A DNA stretch of 64,000 nt, taken from assembly GCF_013389665.1 (NCBI RefSeq), contig NZ_CP058316.1:1612001-1676000 (forward strand), written 5' to 3'. Source of the stretch: Microbacterium oleivorans. Its GTDB lineage: Bacteria; Actinomycetota; Actinomycetes; Actinomycetales; Microbacteriaceae. A model generated the notes under the pieces. The model saw only the letters and a list, made by a program, of their open reading frames with translations. It was not told the origin of the DNA and did no database searches. A program made the translations under genes and the position numbers. Each line of letters starts with the position of its first letter. Within the stretch, counting starts at the first letter, position 1. This document shows positions 34,007 to 45,763 of the stretch, piece by piece.

Positions 34007-35439
34007 GAGAGCACCTTCCGCATCGCCGGCGCGAGCTGATCCAGTGCGCTCAGCGAGATGACGTCCGCGTCGCCGACCCGGCGCAGCAGCGGCACCTCGA
34101 TGGAGGTGTCGGCGACGATCGCGAGCACGCGCACGCCCTGCGGCAGGCGCGAGCAGGCGAGCTTGAGCTCGCTCGAGTCGGTGCCCGAGCCGCAGAAGAG
34201 CACGATGATGGCGATGTCGTGGGCGTTCGCCGCGATGGTTCCGGCCAGGGCGACGATGCCGCCGTCGCGCTGGCGCGAGTACTCCAGCTGCGACAGGTTG
34301 TCGAGCATCCGGCGCGGCCCCTGCGTGCGCAGTGGTCCGCGCTGGGTCCGTGCTTCGAGCATGCGGGAATCGCGCAGCGCGCGCAGCCCGATCGAGCCGG
34401 CCGCCGAGATCGCGAGCTCGAACTCCTCCGGATCGGCGTAGTCGCCCGCAAAGGTCGACAGCCCGAGGACGAAGTGCGAACGTCGCGTCTCCTCGTACTG
34501 ACGGATCATGAGGTCGCCGACGCGGGCCGTCGACTTCCAATGGACGTGGCGCAGGTCATCGCCCGGCTGATACTCCCGCAGGGCGTGGAACGACACATCG
34601 TCGAGGGCGAGCTGCGTCGAGGGGAGCCCCTCGAGGTCGCGCAGACGCCCCAGCGAGAGTCCTTCGAGGGGTGTCGTGCGCGGGTGCACGTACAGGTCGA
34701 CGGCGTTGCGCCGGTCGTTGCTGCGCTCGAAGAGCCCGAGAGGATCGCCGCGCAGCACGCTCACCGGGCCCACGGCGAGCACGCCGCGAGCAGTGGTCGG
34801 GATGGCGAAGAGCTCCTCGTGAACACCCTTCGGCGACAGCCGCGGAACGTCGAACTCGCCGCGCCCCGAGCCGACGGGCAACACGACGCGGGAGGGCAGG
34901 ATCGACCGGGACGTCGCGTTGACGAGGGTGAGCCCACCGATCGCGCGCTCCCCGACGATGACGTGCGTGCGCGTCAGATCGAGGTCGACGTCGTAGGCGG
35001 TGCCTCCGAAGAGGAAGGGGATGCTGATGACGATGATCGTCGTGAGGATCACCGCCGCGATGGTCATCTCCTGCCACCCGAAGCGCAACGCGACCACCCA
35101 CAGCACGACCGTCGCCGCCAGCAGCACCCACCCCAGCGGGCGGATGGTGCGGGTCACCGCGCGGATGTACCGCAGTGCGATCGCCCACCAGGCCTCGGCG
35201 CGCTCGCGCAGGACCACGATGCGGGACGGCGCCTCGGCGTTCACGGGCGCGGCGTCGGCTGCGAGCGTGGTCGTCCCGACGCGCACGGTGGCGTCGGCAT
35301 CCCGGGTCGTCGCCCCCAGCGTGGCGGCATCCGCCTCGACCGCTGCGCCGGAGGTCGTGCCCGCGCTGTCGCCCGCGCCGGCACCTCGGCCCCGGCGGCC
35401 GCGACGTGTCGACGTCGAGGCGGGCGGGGGTGTGGTCAT
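34003..35439 (-). CDS. DUF58 domain-containing membrane protein
   Basis: 478 residues. A disordered N-terminus (about 1-80, Ala/Thr/Arg-rich) is followed by two membrane helices (about 95-145). An Ig-like segment comes next, then the DUF58 core with its signature YQPGDDLRHVHWKSTARVGDLMIRQYEE and a von Willebrand A-like fold (FVLGLSTFAG). DUF58 proteins are regular partners of MoxR ATPases and transglutaminase-fold proteins, and are thought to act in assembly or quality control of envelope proteins. Its ATG shares a base with the MoxR stop (TGATG). Confidence 0.93.
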   Translation of the reverse strand: MTTPPPASTSTRRGRRGRGAGAGDSAGTTSGAAVEADAATLGATTRDADATVRVGTTTLAADAAPVNAEAPSRIVVLRERAEAWWAIALRYIRAVTRTIRPLGWVLLAATVVLWVVALRFGWQEMTIAAVILTTIIVISIPFLFGGTAYDVDLDLTRTHVIVGERAIGGLTLVNATSRSILPSRVVLPVGSGRGEFDVPRLSPKGVHEELFAIPTTARGVLAVGPVSVLRGDPLGLFERSNDRRNAVDLYVHPRTTPLEGLSLGRLRDLEGLPSTQLALDDVSFHALREYQPGDDLRHVHWKSTARVGDLMIRQYEETRRSHFVLGLSTFAGDYADPEEFELAISAAGSIGLRALRDSRMLEARTQRGPLRTQGPRRMLDNLSQLEYSRQRDGGIVALAGTIAANAHDIAIIVLFCGSGTDSSELKLACSRLPQGVRVLAIVADTSIEVPLLRRVGDADVISLSALDQLAPAMRKVLS

Positions 35440-36410
35440 CAGGCGTCCGCCCGCGCGAGCGGCGCCTCGACGTCGGCGAGGGCGTTGTTCATGACCGTCT
35501 CGGCGGTGGTGCCGGTGAACTCCGCCTCGGGGTCGAGCACGAGCCGGTGCGCCCAGACGGGCACGGCGAGCAGCTTGATGTCATCGGGCACGACGTAGTG
35601 GCGTCCCTGTGCCGCCGCGTAGACCTTGGCGATGCGGATCATCGCGATCGCGCCGCGCACCGACACCCCCAGGCGCGTAGCGGAGGCCTCGCGCGTCGCC
35701 TCGACGATCTGTGCCGCATAGCGGGCGACGACCGGATCGATGTGCACCGTCGCCGCGAGGTCGGCCATCTCGCCGACCGCCTTGGTCGTGATGACGGGCT
35801 TCAGGCTCGCCGACGGGTTGCGGTCCACGGCGCCCACGAGGATGCGCTCCGACACCGCGAGGGTGGGGTAGCCGATGGAGGTCTTGATCATGAAGCGGTC
35901 GAGCTGGGCCTCGGGCAGCTTGTACGTGCCGGCCTGCTCGATGGGGTTCTGGGTCGCGATCACCAGGAACGGCCGCCCCACCTCGTGCGCCACGCCGTCG
36001 ACGGTGACCCGCGACTCCTCCATGACCTCCAGCAGCGCCGACTGGGTCTTCGGCGACGCGCGGTTGATCTCGTCGGCCAGCACGATCGACGAGAAGACCG
36101 GGCCGCGGTGGAACTCGAAGCGCTTGTTCTGCTGGTCGTAGATCGTCACGCCGGTCACGTCGGAGGGCAGCAGGTCGGGCGTGAACTGGATCCGGTTCGA
36201 CGTTCCCTGCACACTGGCGGCGATCGCCTTCGCCAGGCTCGTCTTGCCGGTTCCCGGTGCGTCCTCGAGCAGCACGTGCCCCTCGGCGATCATCGCCGAG
36301 AGCACGAGCGCGACGACCTCGCGCTTGCCGAGGAGGGCGGCGTCGACGTTGTCGATCAGGCGCGCGAAGGTGTCGCGGAACCACGCTGCCTGCTCGGGTG
36401 TCATGCTCAT
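35439..36410 (-). CDS. MoxR-family AAA+ ATPase
   Basis: 323 residues. Walker A is APGTGKTSL (51-59), Walker B VLADEINRA, sensor 1 lies in VIATQNPIEQAGTYKLPEAQLDRF, which is a MoxR hallmark, and the lid domain completes the C-terminus. MoxR ATPases act as chaperone-like machines for DUF58/vWA partners. It follows the giant surface-protein gene by 53 bp, and its stop overlaps the DUF58 start. It is cytoplasmic and probably helps mature or organise the extracellular partner. Confidence 0.95.
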   Translation of the reverse strand: MSMTPEQAAWFRDTFARLIDNVDAALLGKREVVALVLSAMIAEGHVLLEDAPGTGKTSLAKAIAASVQGTSNRIQFTPDLLPSDVTGVTIYDQQNKRFEFHRGPVFSSIVLADEINRASPKTQSALLEVMEESRVTVDGVAHEVGRPFLVIATQNPIEQAGTYKLPEAQLDRFMIKTSIGYPTLAVSERILVGAVDRNPSASLKPVITTKAVGEMADLAATVHIDPVVARYAAQIVEATREASATRLGVSVRGAIAMIRIAKVYAAAQGRHYVVPDDIKLLAVPVWAHRLVLDPEAEFTGTTAETVMNNALADVEAPLARADA

Positions 36411-36463
36411 TCGTTCTCGTTCCTCGTGGTGAGTGGGATGCGTGGAGGGGGATGCGGGTTCGG

Positions 36464-39400
36464 CTACCAGCGGGCGTGCTCGGTGTCGCCCCAGCCGATG
36501 ATCTTGGCGTAGACGTCGCGGCCGTCAGCCCCGATGTAGCACTGCAGCTCGACGGTGCCGTTGGCGGGCACGTTGTACGGGCCGCTCCAGGTGTTGAACT
36601 TGCGCCCGGCGTCGTAGCAGTCCACCGAGTAGCTGCCGCCCGGGAAGTCCGAGGTGTGCACGCGCAGGCGGTAGCAGCCGTTCACGCAGCCGCCGACCGG
36701 CGTGCCCTTCTCGACCCAGGCACGCGGCTGCGGGGGCGGCGGAGCGTCGGGGGTGCGGACCTCGGCGCGCGCCGTGGTCGGCGAACTGCCCGCGGCACTC
36801 GTTCGCACGTCGATGGTCTGCGTGCTGCTGTACCCGACGTCCCCGCGCGGGCTGGACCCGTTGGCCTCGACCCGCTGCCAGCCTCCGCCGTTGATGCTGA
36901 TCTCGGTCGTGATGTCCCGCCCGTTGCGCGCCGGCGAGGTCCACGACACGGTCACCCGATTGCCGTCACGCGTCGCGCTGGCCGTGGGGTTGCCGATCTG
37001 CCCGTAGGGTGCCACCTGGTTCGACGCGGCCGACGGGTCGCCGGCGTACGTCGATGCGTCCGCGCTGGCGACCGCGCGTATCCGGACCGAGTAGGTGCCG
37101 TTGTTGGCGACCTGCGAGCCGCTGATCGTCCCCGAGCCGTTGTTGCCGCCCGCTGCCCAGTTCGAGCTCCATCCGGCGTTGTTGACCGAATACTGATAGC
37201 TGACCTCGCCCGGGTTGGCCCCGTTGAGCGCACCCGCCGTCCACGACACCGTGACCTGGTTGTCGCCCTCGGCGGCCGAGACCCCCGTGGGCGCTCCGGG
37301 CGGTGTGAAGGCGCGCCGCGGCGCGGACGGCGCGCTTCGGTCGCCCCAGCCGGCCTTGTTCCTGGCACGGACATCGAAGGTGTAGTCCGACGTCGAGGTG
37401 TCGACCGTGACCGCCTGGCTCATCTGCCCGGCGGGAACGGCGATCGTCTGGAGGACGTTGCCGCCGCGGATCACCCGGAGCTCGTATCCCGCGATCGCAT
37501 CGCCGTTATCGGCCGGCGCCTTCCACGACACCTGCATCTGCGTGCGGGCTCCGACCGAGTCGATGCGCTGCGTCGACGGCGCGCCGGCGGCATCCGGCTT
37601 GCCCGCCGGCACCATCGACTGCGACCAGACGCTCCAGCCCGACGGCTCGGGCGCACGGTTGTGGGCGCGGACGCGCACCTGGTACTGGACGCCGTTCTGC
37701 AGGCCGTCCCACGTGAGCGACGTGCCCGTCACGCCCGCCTTCTCGGCGACGCCCGAGGGCGGGGCGGGCGAGATCTGCAGGCTGTAGCTCTCGACGGGCG
37801 ACCCCTCGGTGCGGGGAACGGTCCACGAGACCTGCAGGCTGCGGTCGCCGAACGCGAGGCTCGGCGGGTTGGGCGTGTCGGGACGCTGGTCGGGACGCGC
37901 GGTCTCGGACGGCAGCGACGGGTCGGACTCTCCGACGCGGTTGGCCGCGGTGACGATGAAGTTGTACTCGACGTTGTTGGTCAGGCCGTCGAGGGTGCAC
38001 GTCGTCGAACGGCACTCCTTGGTGTAGCCGCCCGCGGCCGAGCGGACGGTGTAGCCCGTGATGGGCGCGCCGTTGTCGATCGGGGGCGACCACGACATCA
38101 CCACGGTGCGGCTCTCGACGCTCGTGACGGTGGGCTTGCCCGGTGCGTCCGGACGTCCCTGCACGGTGATCCGGATGTGCCCCTCGACCTCGCGGTCGGG
38201 ATCGCCGGTGGCATCCTGGATGCGGTAGCGCACGACCAGCGTCCCGACGAAGTCGTCGCGGCTGGTCACCTCGACGCGGTCGCCCGAGACGATGGCGTCG
38301 CCACCGGTCGTCTCCGTGTAGGCGCCGACGACCTTCAGGGCATCGCCCGGGAACGGGTTCACGTCGTTGTCGAGCACCGGGACCGAGATCGTCGCGCCCT
38401 GATCGGCCTGCGCGATGATGTCGTCGTTCGCAGTCGCCAGCGGACGGGTCGACGCCGTGATGGTGACGGTGATCGTCGCGGTCACGGGGTCGGACTCGCC
38501 GTCGGTGACGCTGACCTGCACGGGAAGGGCCGTGCCCTTGGCGACATCGGTGCCGGCCGAGACCGAGAGCACCGAGCCGTCGACCGATGCGGTGAGGCCG
38601 TCGGGGGCGCCGCCGACGAGGGAGAAGCGGAGGTTCTCGGCATCGCCGGGGTCGGGGTCGGTCGCGAGCGCGGCGAGATCGAGGGTGCGGGCATCCTCGC
38701 CCTGGGCCGCCTCCATCTGAGCGCCGATCATCGTCGGCGGGCGGTTGTCGGGCGGCGTCACTGTGATCGGGATCATCAGGGTCGCCTTGCGGCCCGCCGG
38801 GTCGTCGGGACCGGTCCCGTCGGTGACCTCGAAGGTCAGGGCGTCCTGACCGAAGTACTCGGCCGCCGAGGTGTAGACGAGCGTCCGCTCGTCCTTGACG
38901 AGCGAGGCGCCGTTGGAGTGGGTCGCGGTGACCTTCTCGGCCTCGGTGACGACGACCTCGCGGCCGCCCGATGCGCGGACGTAGTCGGCCAGGGGCAGCT
39001 CGATCGTCTCGCCGCTCTTGACCTCGACACCCTCGGTCGTGATGAGGCTCGGCGGCAGTTCGACCAGCGCGGGCACGTGGATGAAGGCGGCGGCCGAGAG
39101 TCCGTCCTCGTCGGTGATGAAGTAGGTGATGAGCTGGCGCTGCTCGGTCAGCTGCACCGACACCCCACCGTCGGGCCGGACGGTGGCGTTCTCGCCACCG
39201 GTGCCGAGGGTCACATCCAAAGCGGAGCGGGTGCCGTCGGGGTCGTCGTCGTTGTCGAGCACGGCGACCTGCGAGACGCCGTTCTCGTCGACGTCCTCGG
39301 CGCGCACCCGGTCGTCTCGGGCGATCGGCCGCTGCAGCGGCACGTCCTCCTCGATCGTGATCTGCACCGGAGCGGTGGCCGTCAACCCGCGAGTGTCCTC

Positions 39401-42400
39401 GATCGTGTACTGGATGCTCGTGTTCATCGGCACGTCGGGCGCCGTGATGACGATCTGCTCGCCCGAGACCTCGGCGGCGAGACCGTCGACGTCGGGCACC
39501 TCGAGAGCGTCGGCGGCGAAGTTGAACAGATCCCCGTCGGGGTCGGAGTCGTTCTGCAGCACCGACACCGCGACCTGTCTGCCGGGACGCATGATGACGG
39601 AGTCCTTCACCGCGTACGGCGCCTGGTTCGTCGTCTCGGCGGGCGCGATCCCCACCTGGATGCGAGCCGTGCCCTCCTGACCGAGCCGGTCGCGCACACG
39701 GTAGGTGAACGAGTCGGAGCCCGTGCTGGTGTCGAACGCCTCGTACTCGAACGAGTTCGAGCCGGTGCTGACGATGCGGCCCTTGCCGGGCGAGCTGGCG
39801 AGACCGATGAGCTCGACCGAGTCGCCGTCCTCGTCGATGCCGTCCAGCGGCACCGGGATCGTCACCTTCGAGCCGCTGAGGGTGCGGGCCGTCAGATCGC
39901 GCGGGCGGGGCGCGGCGTTGACGTCGTCCTGCCGGGGCAGGATCTGGATCGTCACGTACGCACCGGCGCGCTGGCCGGAGCTGTCGACGGCCTCGTACGT
40001 CGCGTTCACCGTCTTCGGCTCATCGCCGGCGCGGAAGCGCAGCTTGTCCTCCGACACGAAGATCTGGCCGTCGGCCTCCTCGATGAGCGGCGGCACGAGG
40101 TCGGGCGCGACGTGGATCGTGTCGCCGTTGGGGTGCGAGTCGTTGGCGAGCACATCGATCGTCACGACATCCCCGACGCGCACGACGGCGGTGTCGTTGT
40201 TCGCGATCGGGGGTCGCAGACGATCGGGGGCGGGGATCGGGATCACGACGATCTCGCCGGTCGCCGACTGGTCGCCGTTGGAGATGGTGTACGACACGCG
40301 GGTCTGCTGGCTGAGCGAGCCCTGATCGGTGATGCGAACGGTCTCGTGGCCGAGCACCGCCGCGGTCACGCCACTGTCGGGTGCGGCCGTGACCGACTGG
40401 ACCACCAGGATGCCGCCGGCGGGATCGGTGTCGTTGCCGAGGACGTTCACGAGCACGTCGCCGCCGGTGGGAAGCAGCGCGACGTCGCGCACCGCGACCG
40501 GCGGGAGGCTCGTGTCCGCCGCCGGGAGGACGTCGACGCGGACGAGACCGGGGACGCTGTTCGGCCCCGCTGAGACGAGGTAGTCGACGTAATAGGTGTT
40601 GACGGCGTCGGAGGTGAAGGTGAAGGTCTGCTCGGTGAAGTCCGGCTCGATCGTGGCGCCCTCGACCTCGTCGACGCGCGTCAGGCGCAACGGCTCGCGA
40701 CCGGCGCTGGTGTCGTTGGCGAGCGGCGAGACCGTCACCGACTGACCCACCCGGGTCACGACGTGGTCGGCGTTGGTCACCGGGAGGGTGGTTCCGGGAG
40801 GGCGGACGTCGATGCGCAGCACGCCGGCGCCGTCGTCGGTGCCGTCGGACACGACGATCGGGACGTCCTTGCGACCCTGCACGGCGCCGATGGCGCGGTA
40901 GGTGACCTGACCGTCCGAGGTGAAGTCCACCTCGTCGCCGCCGTCGGCCTGCACCGACTTCAGGAAGATGTCGTCGCCGTCGGGGTCGATCCATTCGGTC
41001 AGCACGTTGTACGAGGCGGTGCCGCCGGCCTCGACCGTGACGGGCGTCACGCGCTGCTGGACGGGCGGGGAGTTCTCGTCCTCGCCGCGCACGGTGAGCC
41101 GGACGGTCGCCGAGGCCTCACCGCCCCGGCCGTCATCGGCGGTGTAGCTGAACGACGTCGTCCCGGAGGCGTCCTCGGGGACGGCGATCTGCAGCCCGCC
41201 GCCGTTCTGGATCGCGGAGATCTCGCCGAACGCCGGGTCGCTGGTGGCCTCGGCCACGAGGACGTCGCCGTCGGCGTCGGTGTCGTTGAAGAGCACGGGC
41301 AGCACGGTGGTGCGACCCGGTCGCACGCCGAAAGCGTCGTCGACGGCGATCGGCGGGGTGTTCTCGTCGGTGCGTTCGGGCAGGGCGGTCTCGACGGTCT
41401 CCTCCGTCGTCTCCTGCTCCTCGTCGCCGGTGCCCTCGGGCGGGGTGATGTCGGTCCAGTTGTCGACCCGCTGCATGTTCTCGCTCGCGAGCCAGGCGGC
41501 CCCGCCGAACACGTCGTTGAGGACGACGACGTCGCGGTTCACCCGGAACTCCAGCTTCGCAGCGGGATCGATGCCCTCGATCTCCTGCACCACGTCATCG
41601 GCGTCGTCGGCGCAGTCCCGCACGAACATCCCCGAGCCCGACCAGGCGCCGTAGGCGCAGCCGCCGACGTACACCGGCTCGGCGGGCACTCCCTCGCCGC
41701 CGGCTTCGATCGTGACGGTCTCACCACCGGGCTGGACCCGCAACAGGGCGGTCGGCGTGCTGACGGTGAGGGTCTCCGCGTCGTTCGACGGACGCTGGAG
41801 CAGCGCATCGACGGGGACCGTGGTCTGCGAGCCGTCGCCGCCGTAGAGCACGCGCGTCTGCTGATCGAGGACGTACGGGGTGCGCCCCAGCGCGGTGATG
41901 GCGAGCTCGCTCTCCTCGGCCACGCCCTCGAGCTCGCGCTCGGCGGTCTGCGCGACGGTTCCGTCTCCGATCGGAGCGTACGCGTAGAGCGCGGCACCCT
42001 CAGCGGATGCCGCATAGACGGTGCCGTCGGTGCCGACCGTGGCCGTCGCGTTCTCGCCGAGCTCGGCGATCGGCTCATTGCCCTCGAAGCTGAAGCCGTT
42101 CACACCGGCGAACTGCACCGTGCGCAGAGCGCCCGCCGCGTCGAGCACCGACACCGTGTCGGCCCCGAGAGCGACCTGGGCTCCGGGCTGCACCTCGGCG
42201 GTGCCCGAGAGCACGACCTTCGCCGGGTCGACGGCCGACATGGCGGAGCCGTCGGCGTCGACCACGACCACACGGGCGCCCGACTGCAGGACGTCGTAGT
42301 CCGCGGCCGTCGTGCGAAGACTCCCGTCGAGCACGCGGGACTCGTTGTTGTAGTGACCCACCAGCAGGCTCGACTGCTTCGTGACCCACACACCGCCGTC

Positions 42401-42535
42401 GTGCAGATCGACCTCGGTCGTCGGCTCGCCCTCGTAGGCGACGGCGAGTGTGCCGATCGTGAGGGCGGCGATCGTGACGACACCGGCGGAGAGGAGGGTG
42501 CGCGGGCGGGCGTGCAGCCAGGCGGTCGACTTCAT
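36464..42535 (-). CDS. Giant surface protein with propeller-like head, tandem Ig/cadherin-like repeats and Fn3 modules
   Basis: 2,023 residues, the largest gene here. A short basic N-terminus and one hydrophobic segment (about 13-34) act as signal or anchor. Residues about 45-365 look like a beta-propeller (repeated VVVVDADG, VSVLDAAG, TVYAASAEG-type strands). From about 392 to 1460 there are about eleven repeats of 90-100 residues that start NxPPxAxDD or similar and contain VLxNDxDxDGD, a Big_9/cadherin-like pattern with likely calcium sites. Residues about 1460-1930 carry about five fibronectin type III-like modules (SWSPPIDNGAPITGY, TVSWT). The last 75 residues contain four or five cysteines (GGCVNGCYRL, VDCYD, LQCYIG). 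No LPXTG motif or C-terminal anchor is seen. ATG at 42535 is preferred over one at 42559. Homologous in layout to bifidobacterial Fn3 of the PFNA cluster; probably cell-surface adhesion or envelope sensing. Confidence 0.9.
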   Translation of the reverse strand: MKSTAWLHARPRTLLSAGVVTIAALTIGTLAVAYEGEPTTEVDLHDGGVWVTKQSSLLVGHYNNESRVLDGSLRTTAADYDVLQSGARVVVVDADGSAMSAVDPAKVVLSGTAEVQPGAQVALGADTVSVLDAAGALRTVQFAGVNGFSFEGNEPIAELGENATATVGTDGTVYAASAEGAALYAYAPIGDGTVAQTAERELEGVAEESELAITALGRTPYVLDQQTRVLYGGDGSQTTVPVDALLQRPSNDAETLTVSTPTALLRVQPGGETVTIEAGGEGVPAEPVYVGGCAYGAWSGSGMFVRDCADDADDVVQEIEGIDPAAKLEFRVNRDVVVLNDVFGGAAWLASENMQRVDNWTDITPPEGTGDEEQETTEETVETALPERTDENTPPIAVDDAFGVRPGRTTVLPVLFNDTDADGDVLVAEATSDPAFGEISAIQNGGGLQIAVPEDASGTTSFSYTADDGRGGEASATVRLTVRGEDENSPPVQQRVTPVTVEAGGTASYNVLTEWIDPDGDDIFLKSVQADGGDEVDFTSDGQVTYRAIGAVQGRKDVPIVVSDGTDDGAGVLRIDVRPPGTTLPVTNADHVVTRVGQSVTVSPLANDTSAGREPLRLTRVDEVEGATIEPDFTEQTFTFTSDAVNTYYVDYLVSAGPNSVPGLVRVDVLPAADTSLPPVAVRDVALLPTGGDVLVNVLGNDTDPAGGILVVQSVTAAPDSGVTAAVLGHETVRITDQGSLSQQTRVSYTISNGDQSATGEIVVIPIPAPDRLRPPIANNDTAVVRVGDVVTIDVLANDSHPNGDTIHVAPDLVPPLIEEADGQIFVSEDKLRFRAGDEPKTVNATYEAVDSSGQRAGAYVTIQILPRQDDVNAAPRPRDLTARTLSGSKVTIPVPLDGIDEDGDSVELIGLASSPGKGRIVSTGSNSFEYEAFDTSTGSDSFTYRVRDRLGQEGTARIQVGIAPAETTNQAPYAVKDSVIMRPGRQVAVSVLQNDSDPDGDLFNFAADALEVPDVDGLAAEVSGEQIVITAPDVPMNTSIQYTIEDTRGLTATAPVQITIEEDVPLQRPIARDDRVRAEDVDENGVSQVAVLDNDDDPDGTRSALDVTLGTGGENATVRPDGGVSVQLTEQRQLITYFITDEDGLSAAAFIHVPALVELPPSLITTEGVEVKSGETIELPLADYVRASGGREVVVTEAEKVTATHSNGASLVKDERTLVYTSAAEYFGQDALTFEVTDGTGPDDPAGRKATLMIPITVTPPDNRPPTMIGAQMEAAQGEDARTLDLAALATDPDPGDAENLRFSLVGGAPDGLTASVDGSVLSVSAGTDVAKGTALPVQVSVTDGESDPVTATITVTITASTRPLATANDDIIAQADQGATISVPVLDNDVNPFPGDALKVVGAYTETTGGDAIVSGDRVEVTSRDDFVGTLVVRYRIQDATGDPDREVEGHIRITVQGRPDAPGKPTVTSVESRTVVMSWSPPIDNGAPITGYTVRSAAGGYTKECRSTTCTLDGLTNNVEYNFIVTAANRVGESDPSLPSETARPDQRPDTPNPPSLAFGDRSLQVSWTVPRTEGSPVESYSLQISPAPPSGVAEKAGVTGTSLTWDGLQNGVQYQVRVRAHNRAPEPSGWSVWSQSMVPAGKPDAAGAPSTQRIDSVGARTQMQVSWKAPADNGDAIAGYELRVIRGGNVLQTIAVPAGQMSQAVTVDTSTSDYTFDVRARNKAGWGDRSAPSAPRRAFTPPGAPTGVSAAEGDNQVTVSWTAGALNGANPGEVSYQYSVNNAGWSSNWAAGGNNGSGTISGSQVANNGTYSVRIRAVASADASTYAGDPSAASNQVAPYGQIGNPTASATRDGNRVTVSWTSPARNGRDITTEISINGGGWQRVEANGSSPRGDVGYSSTQTIDVRTSAAGSSPTTARAEVRTPDAPPPPQPRAWVEKGTPVGGCVNGCYRLRVHTSDFPGGSYSVDCYDAGRKFNTWSGPYNVPANGTVELQCYIGADGRDVYAKIIGWGDTEHARW

Positions 42536-42628
42536 TGGGCTCGGCTCCCCCCGGGGCATCGATCATCGTCCCGTGAACGGGCGCGCGCTGGTGAACTGCG
42601 GAACCACCCTACGTCAGGCGAACCGGCG

Positions 42629-42634
42629 ATTATG
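42629..42634 (-). promoter_or_regulatory. Probable -10 element of the PFNA-type operon
   Basis: CATAAT on the minus strand, within TGACATAAT (extended -10 look), about 95 bp upstream of the giant gene's start. The -35 region, 17 bp away, falls inside the 26-bp palindrome. Confidence 0.4.
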
Positions 42635-42639
42635 TCACT

Positions 42640-42665
42640 TGACATGGGGAGAACTCCCCATGTCA
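42640..42665. promoter_or_regulatory. 26-bp palindrome, probable operator of the PFNA-type operon
   Basis: Perfect 12-bp arms TGACATGGGGAG/CTCCCCATGTCA are separated by AA. It lies in the 180-bp gap between the UvrA-like gene and the giant surface-protein gene, over the predicted -35 region of the latter. A two-base loop and lack of a T-run make a terminator less likely than a site for a dimeric regulator. Confidence 0.5.
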
Positions 42666-42715
42666 CGAACGTGTCGTATGTGTATTCGGTGCGAGACCCC
42701 CAGGGCCCGATCGCG

Positions 42716-45073
<2,358 letters not shown>

Positions 45074-45127
45074 GGCGCATCCTTTCGTCGCGGACGCTCT
45101 CATTGTGGCCGTTCCCGGCGCTCCGGC

Positions 45128-45712
45128 CTAGAGCGGAGCTTCGGCCCGGTGGCACCCCGGAACGTGGTCGTCGACCATGCCCGACGATTGCATGAGCGCG
45201 TACATCGTGGTCGGGCCGACGAAGCGGAAGCCGCGCTTGCGGAGCGCCTTGCTCATCGCGTCGGACTCCGGCGTCACCGGCGGAACCGCTGCGAGACTCG
45301 CCGGTCGGGGCCGCCCGGTGAGGGGCGCGAACGACCACATGAGCTCGTCGAAGTCGCCGTCGGCGAACTCCCGCAGCAGCCGCGCGTTCCCGATCGTCGC
45401 CTCGATCTTCGCCCGGTTGCGGATGATGCCGGCGTCACCCATCAGCCGCTCGATGTCGGCGGGGCCGAAAGCGGCGACGCGCTCGGGCTCGAAGCCGGCG
45501 AAGACCTCGCGGAAGCGCGGCCGTTTGCGCAGGATCGTGATCCAGCTCAGGCCCGCCTGGAAACCCTCCAGGCTGAGCTTCTCGAACAGCGGACGGTCGC
45601 CGTGCAGCGGCCTCCCCCACTCCTCATCGTGGTACCGGCGGTACTCGGCATCGTCACCGACCCATCCGCAGCGCGCCAGGCCGTCAGATGCGGTGATGAG
45701 GTCGGCCGTCAT
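45128..45712 (-). CDS. tag: DNA-3-methyladenine glycosylase I
   Basis: 194 residues, the normal Tag length. CGWVGDDAEYRRYHDEEWGRP near the N-terminus carries a zinc Cys and the catalytic Glu (EEWG). GFQAGLSWITILRKRPRFREVF forms the helix-hairpin-helix region, and the C-terminal GMVDDHVPGCH provides the remaining zinc ligands. It excises 3-methyladenine in base-excision repair. TAACCT lies 6 nt upstream of the ATG, so the mRNA is probably leaderless. Its stop is 54 bp from the UvrA-like start on the same strand. Confidence 0.95.
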   Translation of the reverse strand: MTADLITASDGLARCGWVGDDAEYRRYHDEEWGRPLHGDRPLFEKLSLEGFQAGLSWITILRKRPRFREVFAGFEPERVAAFGPADIERLMGDAGIIRNRAKIEATIGNARLLREFADGDFDELMWSFAPLTGRPRPASLAAVPPVTPESDAMSKALRKRGFRFVGPTTMYALMQSSGMVDDHVPGCHRAEAPL

Positions 45713-45718
45713 CCCGCC

Positions 45719-45724
45719 AGGTTA
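45719..45724 (-). promoter_or_regulatory. -10 element of tag (leaderless type)
   Basis: TAACCT on the minus strand ends exactly 6 nt before the ATG at 45712. Confidence 0.5.
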
Positions 45725-45763
45725 TCGAGGACGGACGACACCGACGCCGCACGCGAGGAGCGA

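Noticed and set aside
36257..40573. A 1,438-codon open frame on the plus strand opposite the giant surface-protein gene
   Set aside because: Its product is Arg/Gly/His-rich with no recognisable motif, and the minus-strand frame has clear Ig-like and Fn3 repeats. It is a high-GC shadow of codon bias.
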